Positions 50,624 through 59,419 of a stretch of DNA of 64,000 bases are shown piece after piece (position 1 is the stretch's first letter; the number at the start of each line of letters is the position of its first letter). The stretch comes from Eikenella sp. (GTDB lineage: Bacteria > Pseudomonadota > Gammaproteobacteria > Burkholderiales > Neisseriaceae): the NCBI GenBank assembly GCA_030528345.1, contig JAUMZB010000003.1, positions 43,612-107,611 of the forward strand. The letters are read 5' to 3'. Position numbers and translations under genes: made by a program. The notes beneath the pieces are model-generated. The model did not search any database. It was not told where the DNA came from and was given only the letters and a program-made list of their open reading frames with translations.

Positions 50624-51883
50624 TTATTTGCCGCGCATCAGCTCGAAAAAGTCGTTGTTGTCTTTCGAGGCCTTGAGTTTGCCCACCAAAAATTCGGTGG
50701 CTTCGATGTCGTCCATCGGGTGCAGGAATTTGCGCAGCAGCCACATGCGCTGGAGTTGGTCGTTGGACACCAGCAACTCTTCGCGGCGGGTGCCGGATTT
50801 GTTGATGTTGATGGCGGGGAAAACGCGTTTTTCGGCCAGGCGGCGCTCTAGGTGCAGCTCCATATTGCCGGTGCCTTTGAATTCTTCGAAGATCACGTCG
50901 TCCATGCGGCTGCCGGTGTCCACCAGGGCGGTGGCGATGATGGTGAGCGAGCCGCCTTCTTCCACGTTGCGGGCGGCACCGAAGAAGCGTTTTGGGCGGT
51001 GCAGGGCGTTGGCGTCCACGCCGCCGGTGAGGATTTTGCCGGAGGCGGGCACCACGGTGTTGTAGGCGCGGGCCAGGCGGGTGATGGAGTCGAGCAGGAT
51101 GACCACGTCTTTTTTGTGCTCTACCATGCGTTTGGCTTTTTCAATCACCATTTCGGCTACCTGAACGTGGCGGGCGGCCGGTTCGTCGAAGGTGGAGGCC
51201 ACCACTTCGCCGCGCACGCTGCGGGTCATTTCGGTGACTTCTTCGGGGCGCTCGTCGATGAGCAGCACGATCAGCTCGGCTTCGGGGTAGTTGGCGGTGA
51301 TGGCGTGGGCGATGTTTTGCAGCATCACGGTTTTGCCCGATTTGGGCGGAGCCACCAAAAGGGCGCGCTGGCCTTTGCCGATGGGGGAAACGAGGTCGAT
51401 GGCGCGGCTGGTGAGGTTTTCTTCGGCCTTGATGTCGCGCTCGAGTTTGAATTGCTGGGTGGGAAACAGCGGGGTGAGGTTTTCAAACAGGATTTTGTGT
51501 TTGCATACTTCGGGGTGGTCGCCGTTGATGCTGTCGAGGCGGACGAGGGCGAAATAGCGCTCGTCGTTTTTCGGCACGCGCACGGTGCCTTCGATGGTGT
51601 CGCCGGTGTGCAGGTTGAAACGGCGGATTTGGTTGGGGGAAACGTAGATGTCGTCGGGGCTGGCGAGATAGGAGGTGTCGGTGCTGCGCAGGAAGCCGAA
51701 GCCGTCGGGCAGGATTTCGAGGGTGCCGGAGCAGTTGAAGCTTTGCCCCTGCTTCATCAGGTGGCGGACGATGGCGAAAACGAGGTCTTGCTTGCGCAGG
51801 CGGTTGGCATTTTCAATGCCGTGCTCTTCGGCGATTTCCAGCAGTTTGGAAATATGCTGGTTTTGTAGTTCGGAAACGTGCAT
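50624..51883 (-). CDS. rho: Transcription termination factor Rho
   Basis: A 419-residue RNA-dependent hexameric ATPase/helicase. N-terminal domain ([44 protein letters not shown]), RNA-binding cold-shock-like domain with [22 protein letters not shown] (primary site), Walker A GPPKSGKT-type [15 protein letters not shown], Walker [19 protein letters not shown], and the Q/R loops ([38 protein letters not shown]). Length normal. A perfect sigma70 promoter lies 150 bp upstream. A one-mismatch DUS lies in the gene (51157-51168). Confidence 0.97.
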   Translation of the reverse strand: MHVSELQNQHISKLLEIAEEHGIENANRLRKQDLVFAIVRHLMKQGQSFNCSGTLEILPDGFGFLRSTDTSYLASPDDIYVSPNQIRRFNLHTGDTIEGTVRVPKNDERYFALVRLDSINGDHPEVCKHKILFENLTPLFPTQQFKLERDIKAEENLTSRAIDLVSPIGKGQRALLVAPPKSGKTVMLQNIAHAITANYPEAELIVLLIDERPEEVTEMTRSVRGEVVASTFDEPAARHVQVAEMVIEKAKRMVEHKKDVVILLDSITRLARAYNTVVPASGKILTGGVDANALHRPKRFFGAARNVEEGGSLTIIATALVDTGSRMDDVIFEEFKGTGNMELHLERRLAEKRVFPAININKSGTRREELLVSNDQLQRMWLLRKFLHPMDDIEATEFLVGKLKASKDNNDFFELMRGK

Positions 51884-52033
51884 AGAGAAACAGATGTGGT
51901 GTTGGAGAATGAATGAGGGTGCCGTGGTCTGACGGGGGAGGCGGGAATGGTGTTTGAATCGGCCGAATGGCGGAGGAAGTCATTCCGGAGCGGAACGCTG
52001 CTTTGAACGGTTTCTGGGCAGCAAAGGCGCGGC

Positions 52034-52062
52034 ATTCTAGCGGCGGCCGGTATGCCTGTCAA
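52034..52062 (-). promoter_or_regulatory. Sigma70-type promoter of rho
   Basis: On the minus strand TTGACA (52057-52062), 17 bp, TAGAAT (52034-52039): perfect -35, 5/6 -10. Leader of about 144 nt; rho is commonly autoregulated through such a leader. Confidence 0.8.
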
Positions 52063-52072
52063 GAATCGGGGG

Positions 52073-52105
52073 CAAAGAGAAGCCGCCGCCGTTTCCGGCA
52101 GCGGC
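52073..52105 (-). terminator. Terminator of trxA
   Basis: GCCGCCGCCG / CGGCAGCGGC, a 10-bp stem with one wobble pair and a TTTC loop, followed on the minus strand by TTCTCTTT. It lies 9 bp past the trxA stop and overlaps the region just upstream of the rho promoter. Confidence 0.7.
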
Positions 52106-52113
52106 CGATGGCT

Positions 52114-52440
52114 TTACAGGGAGGCGTTGAGGAAATCGGCCAGCTGGCTTTTCGACAGGGCGCCCACTTTGGTGGCCACGCGTTGGCCGTCTTTGAAGAC
52201 CATCAGGGTGGGGATGCCGCGCACGCCGAATTGGGCGGGGGTCTGCTCGTTGTCGTCGATGTTCATTTTGACCACTTTCAGCTTGCCTTGGTATTCGGCG
52301 GCAATGTCGTCCAAGATAGGGGCGATCATTTTGCAGGGGCCGCACCAAGGCGCCCAGAAGTCGAGCAGTACCGGCTCGGCGGCTTGCAGCACGTCTTTTT
52401 CGAAATCGGCGTCGCTGGTGTGGAGGACTAAATCGCTCAT
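52114..52440 (-). CDS. trxA: Thioredoxin 1
   Basis: A 108-residue disulphide reductant. AAGGAAAACCG precedes the ATG. The active site is WCGPCK in [20 protein letters not shown] (about 31-36). cis-proline segment [18 protein letters not shown]-terminal helix [12 protein letters not shown]. All family features present and length normal. It has its own promoter and terminator, so it is expressed alone. Confidence 0.97.
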   Translation of the reverse strand: MSDLVLHTSDADFEKDVLQAAEPVLLDFWAPWCGPCKMIAPILDDIAAEYQGKLKVVKMNIDDNEQTPAQFGVRGIPTLMVFKDGQRVATKVGALSKSQLADFLNASL

Positions 52441-52480
52441 CGGTTTTCCTTTCGATAGGGTGTGGGTGGAGAGGTCGGCA

Positions 52481-52509
52481 AAGATAAGGGGGACGGCACA
52501 AAATATCAA
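52481..52509 (-). promoter_or_regulatory. Promoter of trxA
   Basis: On the minus strand TTGATA (52504-52509), 17 bp, TATCTT (52481-52486); 41 bp before the start codon. Confidence 0.55.
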
Positions 52510-52583
52510 GCCGGCGGCGGGCGGATAGTTTCCGGCAATCGGACACATAAGCCGCTCTGGCGGCTTGAAAGGCGGCGGGGCGT

Positions 52584-52787
52584 TTATTTGCCCACCACAA
52601 AGCCGATCAGAAATTCCTTAAACAGAAAACCCACTACGCCCAAGCCGAGCACCAGAAACAGGATAAAGGTGCCGAACTTGCCGGCTTTGGATTTTTTGCC
52701 CAGATCCCAAACAATGAAACCGAGAAAAACCACCAGTACGGTCAGGCAGATTTTCAGGGACCAAGCGGCGAATTCTGCTTCGCTCAT
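52584..52787 (-). CDS. DUF2788 family small membrane protein
   Basis: A 67-residue protein with AGGAGTAACACGGC before the ATG. Two transmembrane helices ([20 protein letters not shown] and [24 protein letters not shown]) joined by the basic loop KKSKAGK. The opening [29 protein letters not shown] is typical of DUF2788, a family of unknown function found in Beta/Gammaproteobacteria. Between trxA and the MFS gene on the same strand. Confidence 0.82.
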   Translation of the reverse strand: MSEAEFAAWSLKICLTVLVVFLGFIVWDLGKKSKAGKFGTFILFLVLGLGVVGFLFKEFLIGFVVGK

Positions 52788-52848
52788 GCCGTGTTACTCC
52801 TGAGAAAACGGAAAAGGACAGGCCGTCGGGCGCTGTCCGGCCGGGTGC

Positions 52849-52854
52849 ATTATA
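52849..52854 (-). promoter_or_regulatory. -10 box of the DUF2788 gene
   Basis: TATAAT on the minus strand, 62 bp before the start codon; no convincing -35. Confidence 0.45.
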
Positions 52855-52934
52855 GCGTGTTTCGGGCTGCTCCGTGTTTTCAGGTAGCCGGAAATACACC
52901 TGCCGCCGGAAGCGGAACAGGGCGGAGCGCCCCA

Positions 52935-54143
52935 TCAAAGCCCGGCGGCCTGTTCGCCGAGTACGAGAGGGCGGGCGGCATACCAACCGCAGACGGCGGC
53001 CAGCAGCAGGGCCGCAGACAGCAGGCCGTAAACGGCATTCCAGCTGCCGCTGTGTTCGAACAGCCAACCGGCGCCCAAGGGGCCGGCGGCGGCCACCAGA
53101 TAGCCGGTGCATTGGGCCATGCCCGAGAGGCGGGCGGCATCGGCGGTGTTGGCGGTGCGCAGGCCGATGAACATCAGGCTCATCAGAAACATGCCCGAAA
53201 TCCCCACCGTGGCCACGGCAATGCTCCACGCGGCAGACGAAGCCGGCAGAAACCACAAGCCCAGCAGGCCGGCAACGACCAAGGCCGCCATGCCCGAGGC
53301 GGGCAGGCGGTGGGCATCGGTTTTGCCCAACAGCCAGCCCAGCAGCAGGAAAGTGGGAAAGCCCATCCATTGCGATAACGAAGCCACCCAGCCGGCCTGC
53401 AGCGCCCCCATCCCCTTGGCCGCCAGCATACTGGGCAGCCAGGCGGCGAAGGTGTAGAACACCAAAGACTGCAAACCCATAAACAGGCTGACCTGCCAGG
53501 CCAGCGGGGTGCGCCAGATGCGCACGGTAGCAGCGTCATGTCCGAGCTTGGGCGGCAAATCGCGGCCGATGCGCCGCGCCAGCGGCGGCCACAGCAGCAG
53601 GGCGCCCAAGGCCGGGAGCAGCCAAATACCGAGCGATACCTGCCAGCCCCATGTGTCGGCCAGCGGTACCGCCGCTACGGTGGCCAAGCCGCCGCTGATG
53701 CTCATGGCGGCGGTGTAAAGGCCGGTCATCAGGCCGGTGCGCAGCGCGAAATAGCGGCGGATGAGCACCGGCAGCAAAACGTTGGCCACAGCGATGCCGG
53801 CCGACAAAACCAAGGTGCCGGCCAACAGAGCCGTGCCGGAAGGCCATGCCGAGCGCAGCAAGAGGCCGGCAAACACGCAGGCGGATGCTGCGGCCAAGGC
53901 CGCACATAAACCGAATCGGCGCGATAAAGAGGAAGCGGCCAGCGACAAGAGGCCGAAGGCCAATACCGGCACCGCACCGATCAAGCCCAAGGTGGTGGCG
54001 TTGATGTTCAGTTGTGTGCCGATGGCGTCCACTACCGGGCCGAAAGCCACCAGCGGCGCCCGCATCACCGCCGCCAGCAGCACCACGGCCGCAGCCAGGG
54101 CGAGCAGGCGGCGCGGACGTTGCAGGGCGCGGGGCAGGCTCAT
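52935..54143 (-). CDS. MFS transporter, CynX/NimT-like
   Basis: A 402-residue major-facilitator transporter with about 12 hydrophobic segments. Start 54143 has AAGGAAAATCAAC upstream. Characteristic: VMRAPLVAFGPVVDAIGTQLNINATTLGLIGAVPVLAFGLLSLAASSLSRRFGL, close to the CynX/NimT pattern (R-x-P-x-x-x-x-G-P), and NVLLPVLIRRYFALRTGLMTGLYTAAMSISGGLA. CynX (cyanate) and NimT (nitroimidazole) family members have varied substrates, so none is proposed. Starts 11 bp after the PAP2 gene, so the two form an operon. Confidence 0.85.
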   Translation of the reverse strand: MSLPRALQRPRRLLALAAAVVLLAAVMRAPLVAFGPVVDAIGTQLNINATTLGLIGAVPVLAFGLLSLAASSLSRRFGLCAALAAASACVFAGLLLRSAWPSGTALLAGTLVLSAGIAVANVLLPVLIRRYFALRTGLMTGLYTAAMSISGGLATVAAVPLADTWGWQVSLGIWLLPALGALLLWPPLARRIGRDLPPKLGHDAATVRIWRTPLAWQVSLFMGLQSLVFYTFAAWLPSMLAAKGMGALQAGWVASLSQWMGFPTFLLLGWLLGKTDAHRLPASGMAALVVAGLLGLWFLPASSAAWSIAVATVGISGMFLMSLMFIGLRTANTADAARLSGMAQCTGYLVAAAGPLGAGWLFEHSGSWNAVYGLLSAALLLAAVCGWYAARPLVLGEQAAGL

Positions 54144-54154
54144 GTTGATTTTCC

Positions 54155-54751
54155 TTATGCGGCCAGCAGCCAAAGATAGAGCCGGTGCGCCAGCCAGCCC
54201 AAGGCGGCGCCGGCCGGCAGATCAATCAGATAATGCTGCTTGGTAAACAGGCAGGACAAGGCAATCAGCAGCGGAAAGGCAAACGCCGCCGGGCCCAAAG
54301 ACGGCGCAGCGTGCAGCGCAGTGAGCATGGCCACGGAAACGTGCATGCTGGGGAAGCAGTTGCTGGATTGGTCGAACTTCTGTACAAACAGCAAGAATTT
54401 TTCCGAAGCCGTTTTGCCGGTATTGATGCTGCGCCAATGTGCCGGCGTGGACACCGGCAGCAGCCAGAAAAACAGCATCTGCATAAACAGCAGCATCAGA
54501 AAGCTGAAGGCCAGCATGGTAAACTGCCGCGCATCCGACACCAGCCAGTTGAGATACAGAATGGCCGGATAATAAAGAAAACTGTAGATCCAGGACCACC
54601 ACGGCACAAACGGAATGCGCTCGTCCAAAGCGGACCGGAACTCTCGGGCCGCCCGCACGGGGTGGCGCTGGGTAAAGAAGTAAAACTGGTAGGCACCCAC
54701 AATCAAAATGCCGCTGAGCACCAGATTCACCATATAATCGACAGCCGTCAT
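54155..54751 (-). CDS. PAP2-superfamily membrane phosphatase-like protein
   Basis: A 198-residue protein with about six hydrophobic segments. The C-terminal half has the PAP2_3/inositolphosphorylceramide-synthase-like pattern: KFDQSSNCFPSMHVSVAMLTALHA (the SxxxFPSxH histidine) and TKQHYLIDLPAGAALGW (the second catalytic H followed by D). Such proteins hydrolyse or transfer lipid phosphates in the inner membrane. The substrate is unknown. It lacks a visible ribosome site at 54751; an internal start at MVNLVLSG is possible. Upstream of the MFS gene in one operon; divergent from gloB. Confidence 0.82.
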   Translation of the reverse strand: MTAVDYMVNLVLSGILIVGAYQFYFFTQRHPVRAAREFRSALDERIPFVPWWSWIYSFLYYPAILYLNWLVSDARQFTMLAFSFLMLLFMQMLFFWLLPVSTPAHWRSINTGKTASEKFLLFVQKFDQSSNCFPSMHVSVAMLTALHAAPSLGPAAFAFPLLIALSCLFTKQHYLIDLPAGAALGWLAHRLYLWLLAA

Positions 54752-54829
54752 TTTGATGAATGTTTGCGTTTTGTTAAAAAGGCGCGCAATCTAGCAGCCG
54801 CCCGCCACCCTGTCAAACCGAGAACCGCC

Positions 54830-55582
54830 ATGCCCCTGCAAATCGTCCCTATTCCCGCCTTTCAAGACAACTACATTTGGCTGCTGGTATCCGGCGGCCA
54901 AGCCGTGTGCATCGACCCCGGCGATGCCGAACCGGTAACAGGCTACCTGAAACGCCACAGCCTCACCCTGACACAGATTTGGATTACCCACGCCCACCGC
55001 GACCACACCGGCGGCATCGAAGCTTTGCTGCGCGATGCGCCGGGTTGCGCCGTTTACGGCAACCGCGATATTCAGGCAGCCACGCACAAAGTGGGTGAGG
55101 GCAGCCGTTTGGCGGCATTCGGCCGTGCGGTTGACGTGTGGCAGCTGCCCGGCCACACCGATGCCCATCTGGCCTATATATTCAACGACGGCAGCCGGCG
55201 GCATGTTTTCTGCGGCGACACCCTGTTCAGCGCCGGTTGCGGCCGCGTGTTCACCGGCACGCCCGAACAGCTGTTTCACAGCCTGCAGCGGCTCAACAGC
55301 CTGCCGGCCGACACCCTGTTTTATCCCGCCCACGAATACACTGCGGCCAATCTGCGCTTCGCCGCCCACATCGAGCCCGATAACCCCGATGTTCTCGAAA
55401 CCCAAGCCGGGCTTGCCGTGCCCAGCCTGCCGGTGAGTCTGGCGCATGAGCGGCGCATCAATCCCTTCCTGCGCACCGGCCGGCCGGAAGTGGCGCAGCG
55501 CACAGCGGCCTTGAGCGGGCAGGTGCCGGCGGACGAATGTGCCGTCTTTACCGCCATGCGCGAATTGAAAAACGGCTTTTAA
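54830..55582 (+). CDS. gloB: Hydroxyacylglutathione hydrolase (glyoxalase II)
   Basis: A 250-residue metallo-beta-lactamase-fold thioesterase that hydrolyses S-lactoylglutathione to D-lactate and glutathione. Metal ligands: THAHRDHTGGI (about 53-63), H in LPGHTDAHL, D in CGDTLFSAGCGRVFTGTPEQLFHSL, H in YPAHEYTAANLRFA. The C-terminal substrate domain ends RRINPFLRTGRPEVAQ, as in GlxII. A DUS inside the gene (54941-54952) reads GYLKRHS. Divergent from the PAP2 gene. Confidence 0.95.
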   Translation: MPLQIVPIPAFQDNYIWLLVSGGQAVCIDPGDAEPVTGYLKRHSLTLTQIWITHAHRDHTGGIEALLRDAPGCAVYGNRDIQAATHKVGEGSRLAAFGRAVDVWQLPGHTDAHLAYIFNDGSRRHVFCGDTLFSAGCGRVFTGTPEQLFHSLQRLNSLPADTLFYPAHEYTAANLRFAAHIEPDNPDVLETQAGLAVPSLPVSLAHERRINPFLRTGRPEVAQRTAALSGQVPADECAVFTAMRELKNGF

Positions 55583-55621
55583 ACACCGAAAGGCTGCCTG
55601 AACGGCAGCCGGATACATTTG

Positions 55622-55675
55622 AGGCTACCTGAAAGCCAAGTTCCATTCGGAATCGGGCTTTCGGGCAGCCTTTTA
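55622..55675 (+). terminator. Terminator of gloB
   Basis: AGGCTACCTGAAAGCC / GGCTTTCGGGCAGCCT, a 16-bp stem with two non-Watson-Crick pairs, followed by a TTTT tract. The left arm contains an exact DUS. A smaller GGCTGCC/GGCAGCC hairpin precedes it (55592-55610). Confidence 0.7.
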
Positions 55676-55699
55676 TGTTGCTGGCGACACACCCTGGGC

Positions 55700-57844
55700 T
55701 TAAGGCTGGCCGGTTTTGGCTGAGGAGCCGGGCTCCGGCAGCTTCTGTATCCACTGCCACTGCTGGTTGAACACTTCCTGCAGGGCTTGGCGTTTCTGCT
55801 CCGGGGTTTGCAGGCCGCCGGTGATGCGCTCGTAATCGAGGGCGAAACTCGGGCGGCTGATGCTGCCGCCGATTTTAAACGGCAGCCACAGATTGCGGCC
55901 GGCGCTGGCCAGCAGGGCGTAATTCAGCGTTTGCACCCGGATGTCGAAACTGCCCCGGCCGCTGAGGTTGAGGCTGCTGCTGCTCAAGCTGAGGGACGGC
56001 GTGTGGCCGACGCCGTTTTTCAAATCGACTTCGATGCGGAAGCGGTGAAAAGGCGTGCGGCTGTCTGCGTTGTAGAAAAACAGGTTTTGTTCGGGGGTGT
56101 CTTCGGGGCGGTCGAGCAGCTTGCCCAAGTTGATGCCCTGCCAGTCGCCATGCTCCAGGCTGAGTTCGGCACGGCCGCCCAAGCCGGCCAGCCATTCTTG
56201 GGAGGTGAGGCCGGCGGAACTGAGGCTGAAACGGGCTTCGCCGCGCCCGCTGAGGTGGTTGAAGCGGAAGGCGTCCTGCAGCAGGGGTTTGATTTGGACG
56301 TCGGCAAAGTGGATTTCGCCGGCCCATTCGGGCACGGGACGGTTGTAAAACACGGCATGGCCGACCGACCGCCCTTCGTACAGCGACATCTCGACCGCTT
56401 CGGCCTGGATGCGTTCGGCATCGGCGCTTAGGCGGGCTTGGAAGTCCTGAATGCGAAGGCCGGAAGTTTCCAACACGTCGATAGCGGCGGTCAGCAGCAG
56501 CCGGCGGCGGCCGATCAATTGCCGCCAAGATTGCAGGATGTCGGTGGAAAGGTGGACTGCGCGGGGATTGGCAGGCAAATAGGGAGTGAGCGAGAGCTTG
56601 TCGAGCTGTAGGCTGCCTTCCATCACCGGGACGCCTCCGTCGTGGCGGGCGTGCAGCTGGAGTTGGGCCGGCTGGTGGTCGAAGCTGCCCTGCAGCTGCA
56701 GTTGCCAAACGTCGGCAGCCGGCCCTTCCGCCATGCCCTGCCAATGGCCGACAAAGGCGGGTAGGGCGCCGGAGCCGGCGGTGTGGCGGGTATCCAGTTG
56801 CAGATTGCCGATGCGGAAGCGGCCGTCGGGATAGCGGGTAAAGCTGCCGTTGAGATTGAGTGCGGTTTGGCTGCCGTTGCGGCTGAGGGCGGTTTCCGCC
56901 TGAAAGGTGTCGATGTGCAGGATGTTGTTGTGGTAGGCCGCGCGGCGGATGTGGCCGCTGCCGTTGTGTTCCAGCGGGCCGTAGGCGGTATGGAAAACGA
57001 AACGGGTATCGGGCAGCTCGGCACCGGCGGCGGAGATTTGCCAACCGTGGGTTTGGGCATCGAGGTTGAAGCCGGTATCGGGCAGGCGGAAATTGAGGCG
57101 GCCGTCACGGCTGAGGAGGCGGCCCTGTTCCGGCTGCAAGCCGGCCGCGCCCTGCCAGCCGAGGGTAAAGGGGCGGCCGTCGGGCAGGAAGGAGGCGGCT
57201 TGCAGCTCCAGTTGCGGCAGCTCGCCGTTCTGATAGCGGCCGGACAGCTTGAAACGCGCCTCCTGCGGCGCGAACAGGCCGGCTTCAAAGCGGAAGCCGC
57301 CGTCCGATCGGTCGAAATGGCCTTCGGTTTGCAGCAGGCTGAAGCGGTGTTGCCGGGTTTGCAGATGGAGGGTGGATTGGATCAGCTCGATGCGTTGAGG
57401 CAGGAGGGTGCCGCTGCCGGCGGCGTTCAGCGGCCGGTCGGCCAGCTGCCATTGTCCGCTTTCGGTTTGGCGCAGATAAATGTCGGCATCTTGGGCCCGC
57501 AGGCGGCGGATACCGACGTCCCCCCAGAGGGAAGACCAGCTGAAGGCTACCTGAAGGGAATCGGCACGGAATGCGGTTTCGGCCGGCCGCTGGGGTCGGC
57601 TGAGACGGACGTCGTGCAGGGTAAAGAAAGGGTAGGGAAACCAGCCGCGGCTGATGCGTGCGCCGTTGAAAGTCAGTTCCTGGCCGTCGGCGGCGAAAGC
57701 GGCGGCGGCAGCAGACCGGATGCGGGTTTCGCTGAAGAAATAGTGGAGGGCGGAATGGATGCCGGCCATCAGCAGCAGCGGCAGCAGCAAGCCTGCGGCC
57801 AGGCTCTTGAGCCAAAATTTACCGGAATGCAGCAGTCGGATCAT
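55700..57844 (-). CDS. AsmA family protein
   Basis: A 714-residue protein anchored by an N-terminal helix (FWLKSLAAGLLLPLLLMAGIHSALHYFF, about 9-36) with the rest in the periplasm. AsmA-type N-terminal block RSAAAAAFAADGQELTFNGARISRGWFPYPFFTLHDVRLS and AsmA-2-like C-terminal block GRGEARFSLSSAGLTSQEWLAGLGGRAELSLEHGDWQGINLGKLL, followed by SLSLSSSSLNLSGRGSFDIRVQTLNYAL. These beta-taco proteins take part in lipid transport or outer-membrane homeostasis. An exact DUS lies in the 5' part (57545-57556). Confidence 0.85.
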   Translation of the reverse strand: MIRLLHSGKFWLKSLAAGLLLPLLLMAGIHSALHYFFSETRIRSAAAAAFAADGQELTFNGARISRGWFPYPFFTLHDVRLSRPQRPAETAFRADSLQVAFSWSSLWGDVGIRRLRAQDADIYLRQTESGQWQLADRPLNAAGSGTLLPQRIELIQSTLHLQTRQHRFSLLQTEGHFDRSDGGFRFEAGLFAPQEARFKLSGRYQNGELPQLELQAASFLPDGRPFTLGWQGAAGLQPEQGRLLSRDGRLNFRLPDTGFNLDAQTHGWQISAAGAELPDTRFVFHTAYGPLEHNGSGHIRRAAYHNNILHIDTFQAETALSRNGSQTALNLNGSFTRYPDGRFRIGNLQLDTRHTAGSGALPAFVGHWQGMAEGPAADVWQLQLQGSFDHQPAQLQLHARHDGGVPVMEGSLQLDKLSLTPYLPANPRAVHLSTDILQSWRQLIGRRRLLLTAAIDVLETSGLRIQDFQARLSADAERIQAEAVEMSLYEGRSVGHAVFYNRPVPEWAGEIHFADVQIKPLLQDAFRFNHLSGRGEARFSLSSAGLTSQEWLAGLGGRAELSLEHGDWQGINLGKLLDRPEDTPEQNLFFYNADSRTPFHRFRIEVDLKNGVGHTPSLSLSSSSLNLSGRGSFDIRVQTLNYALLASAGRNLWLPFKIGGSISRPSFALDYERITGGLQTPEQKRQALQEVFNQQWQWIQKLPEPGSSAKTGQP

Positions 57845-57896
57845 GGGTGCTCGCGCATCGGGAGAAATAAAAAACGAAGAGCGGTTTGCGTCGGAT

Positions 57897-58094
57897 TCAA
57901 GAATCCGATCGATGCCCGCTGCCTTGGTCCGCACGGTTATCTGATGCCGGTTTGTCTTGTTCCAGGCCGAACAACAGGGCAAAAATCAAGCCGGGCACCA
58001 CCATGGTCCAGTCTTTCAATATGAAAGCGATTGTCGTAAACATGGCGATATACACCCAAAGCCAACTGTTGGCACGCCGTTTACCGATTTTCAT
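57897..58094 (-). CDS. Small membrane protein, function unknown
   Basis: A 65-residue protein with GGAG 9 nt upstream of the ATG at 58094. One or two hydrophobic helices (SWLWVYIAMFTTIAFILKDWTMVVPGLIFALLFGLEQ) between a basic head (MKIGKRRAN) and an acidic, hydrophilic tail. No family recognised. It starts 250 bp upstream of asmA on the same strand and its 3' end lies 52 bp before the asmA start, so co-transcription is likely. Confidence 0.6.
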   Translation of the reverse strand: MKIGKRRANSWLWVYIAMFTTIAFILKDWTMVVPGLIFALLFGLEQDKPASDNRADQGSGHRSDS

Positions 58095-58445
58095 TACTTA
58101 AAACTCCGCTATGATGATTGGGACGTATGGTCAGAAGGCGTTGCGGTGTCTTTGCGGTCAAAAATCACGCATGCCGGGCGGTACCCGAAGGGGTGACGCG
58201 CCCTAGTAAAACCGGCCGTGCGGCAAAATTGGGCGTCTTGCGGACATTTCTTCATCCCGTGGAGGTGACGCCGCAGGCGGGAGTTTCGACCCCCGGCGGC
58301 GGCGCAAGGCAGACTTGGAACAGGCTCTTAGGGTAATCGGCTTGGCGGCGGCTGGCAAGGCGTTTGCCGCTTTTTACCGCTCCGGCGGCCTGATTCGGGC
58401 TTTCAGGCAGCCTGTATGCGGTGAAACGGCATGTAGAAATCCTGC
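58095..58445. other. Non-coding or degenerate region upstream of zupT
   Basis: About 350 bp with no supported gene and an unusual composition for an intergenic region (GC-rich, several CCGGGCGG-type runs). A plus-strand frame near 58118-58336 (ending VEVTPQAGVSTPGGGARQ...) has no convincing ribosome site or recognised family. It could be a decayed gene. Confidence 0.4.
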
Positions 58446-58474
58446 TTGCTTTATTAAATGATAAAGATTATCAT
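58446..58474 (+). promoter_or_regulatory. Promoter of zupT
   Basis: TTGCTT (58446-58451), 17 bp, TATCAT (58469-58474, 5/6). The -10 box lies inside the palindrome at 58456-58476, so a bound repressor would block it. Confidence 0.5.
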
Positions 58475-58476
58475 TT
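58456..58476. promoter_or_regulatory. Candidate Fur box upstream of zupT
   Basis: AAATGATAA-AGA-TTATCATTT: a perfect 9-bp inverted repeat. It agrees with the 19-bp Fur consensus GATAATGATAATCATTATC in 14 positions when aligned from GATAA. It overlaps the promoter. A fur gene is in the window (41155-41586). Confidence 0.65.
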
Positions 58477-58500
58477 ATAAATTTAAGCGAGGCATATTTT

Positions 58501-59310
58501 ATGGGCAGTTTCTCTTCCGTGCAATTGGCAACGGCTTTCGGCATCACGCTGGCGGCGGGTTTGGCCACCGTGATGGGCAGTATTTGGGTGTTTTTGTCGC
58601 GCGGGCCGAATCCGCGCCTCTTGGCCTTCGGACTGGCGTTTGCCGGCGGTGCGATGGTGTATGTGTCGCTGACGGAGATTTTCGGCAAGTCGGTGGAGGC
58701 GTTTGGCGAAGCTTACGGCGGACAGGCCGGTTCGGCTTATGCCACGCTTGCCTTTCTGGCCGGCTTGGCGGCGGTGGCGCTGATCGACCGGCTGGTGCCC
58801 AATCCGCACGGCAGCTTGGACGCCGGGGATCCGGCCTTTATGCAGCAGAGCCGAGGGCATGTGGGCCGTGTGGGCATGATGGCGGCGCTGGCGATTACGG
58901 CGCACAATTTTCCGGAAGGCTTGGCGACGTTTTTTGCCACGCTGGAAAACCCGGCCGTCGGCCTGCCGCTGGCTCTGGCGATTGCGGTGCACAATATTCC
59001 GGAGGGCATTTCGATTGCGGCGCCGGTGTATTTCGCCACCCGCAACCGCCTGCTCACGGTGTCGCTGTGTCTGCTGTCGGGCTTGGCCGAGCCTTTGGGT
59101 GCGCTGCTCGGCTACGCGGTTTTGCAGCCCTATCTGTCGCCGGCGGTGTTCGGCAGCGTGTTCGGCATGATTGCCGGGGTGATGGTGTTTCTGGCTTTGG
59201 ACGAATTGCTGCCGGCGGCCAAACAGTATGCCGAAGGACACGAAACGGTGTACGGCCTCACCACCGGCATGGCGGTGATTGCGGTGAGTCTGGTGTTGTT
59301 CCAGTTTTGA
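58501..59310 (+). CDS. zupT: ZIP-family divalent metal transporter ZupT
   Basis: A 269-residue inner-membrane ZIP transporter with about eight helices. The metal-binding motifs are HNFPEGLATF (helix IV) and HNIPEGISIAAPVYFATRN (helix V); GAMVYVSLTEIF is typical of ZupT. Known ZupT proteins import zinc, and also iron and manganese. GAGG lies 8 nt before the ATG. A Fur-like palindrome overlaps its promoter, so iron control is likely, which would fit an iron-transport role in this organism. Convergent with the EamA gene. Confidence 0.94.
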   Translation: MGSFSSVQLATAFGITLAAGLATVMGSIWVFLSRGPNPRLLAFGLAFAGGAMVYVSLTEIFGKSVEAFGEAYGGQAGSAYATLAFLAGLAAVALIDRLVPNPHGSLDAGDPAFMQQSRGHVGRVGMMAALAITAHNFPEGLATFFATLENPAVGLPLALAIAVHNIPEGISIAAPVYFATRNRLLTVSLCLLSGLAEPLGALLGYAVLQPYLSPAVFGSVFGMIAGVMVFLALDELLPAAKQYAEGHETVYGLTTGMAVIAVSLVLFQF

Positions 59311-59419
59311 GGGGCTGTCTTTCAGGTAGCCTCAAGGTCTCGGTTTGTTCCGGTTGGATATTGAAAAAACGGCCCGGCTATCCCGATAGCGGGATGGGAC
59401 AAGGGTTCCCGACAAACGG

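Noticed and set aside
58118..58336. 72-codon plus-strand protein before zupT
   Set aside because: No ribosome site, no recognisable family, and basic/proline-rich composition; kept only as a possible relic.
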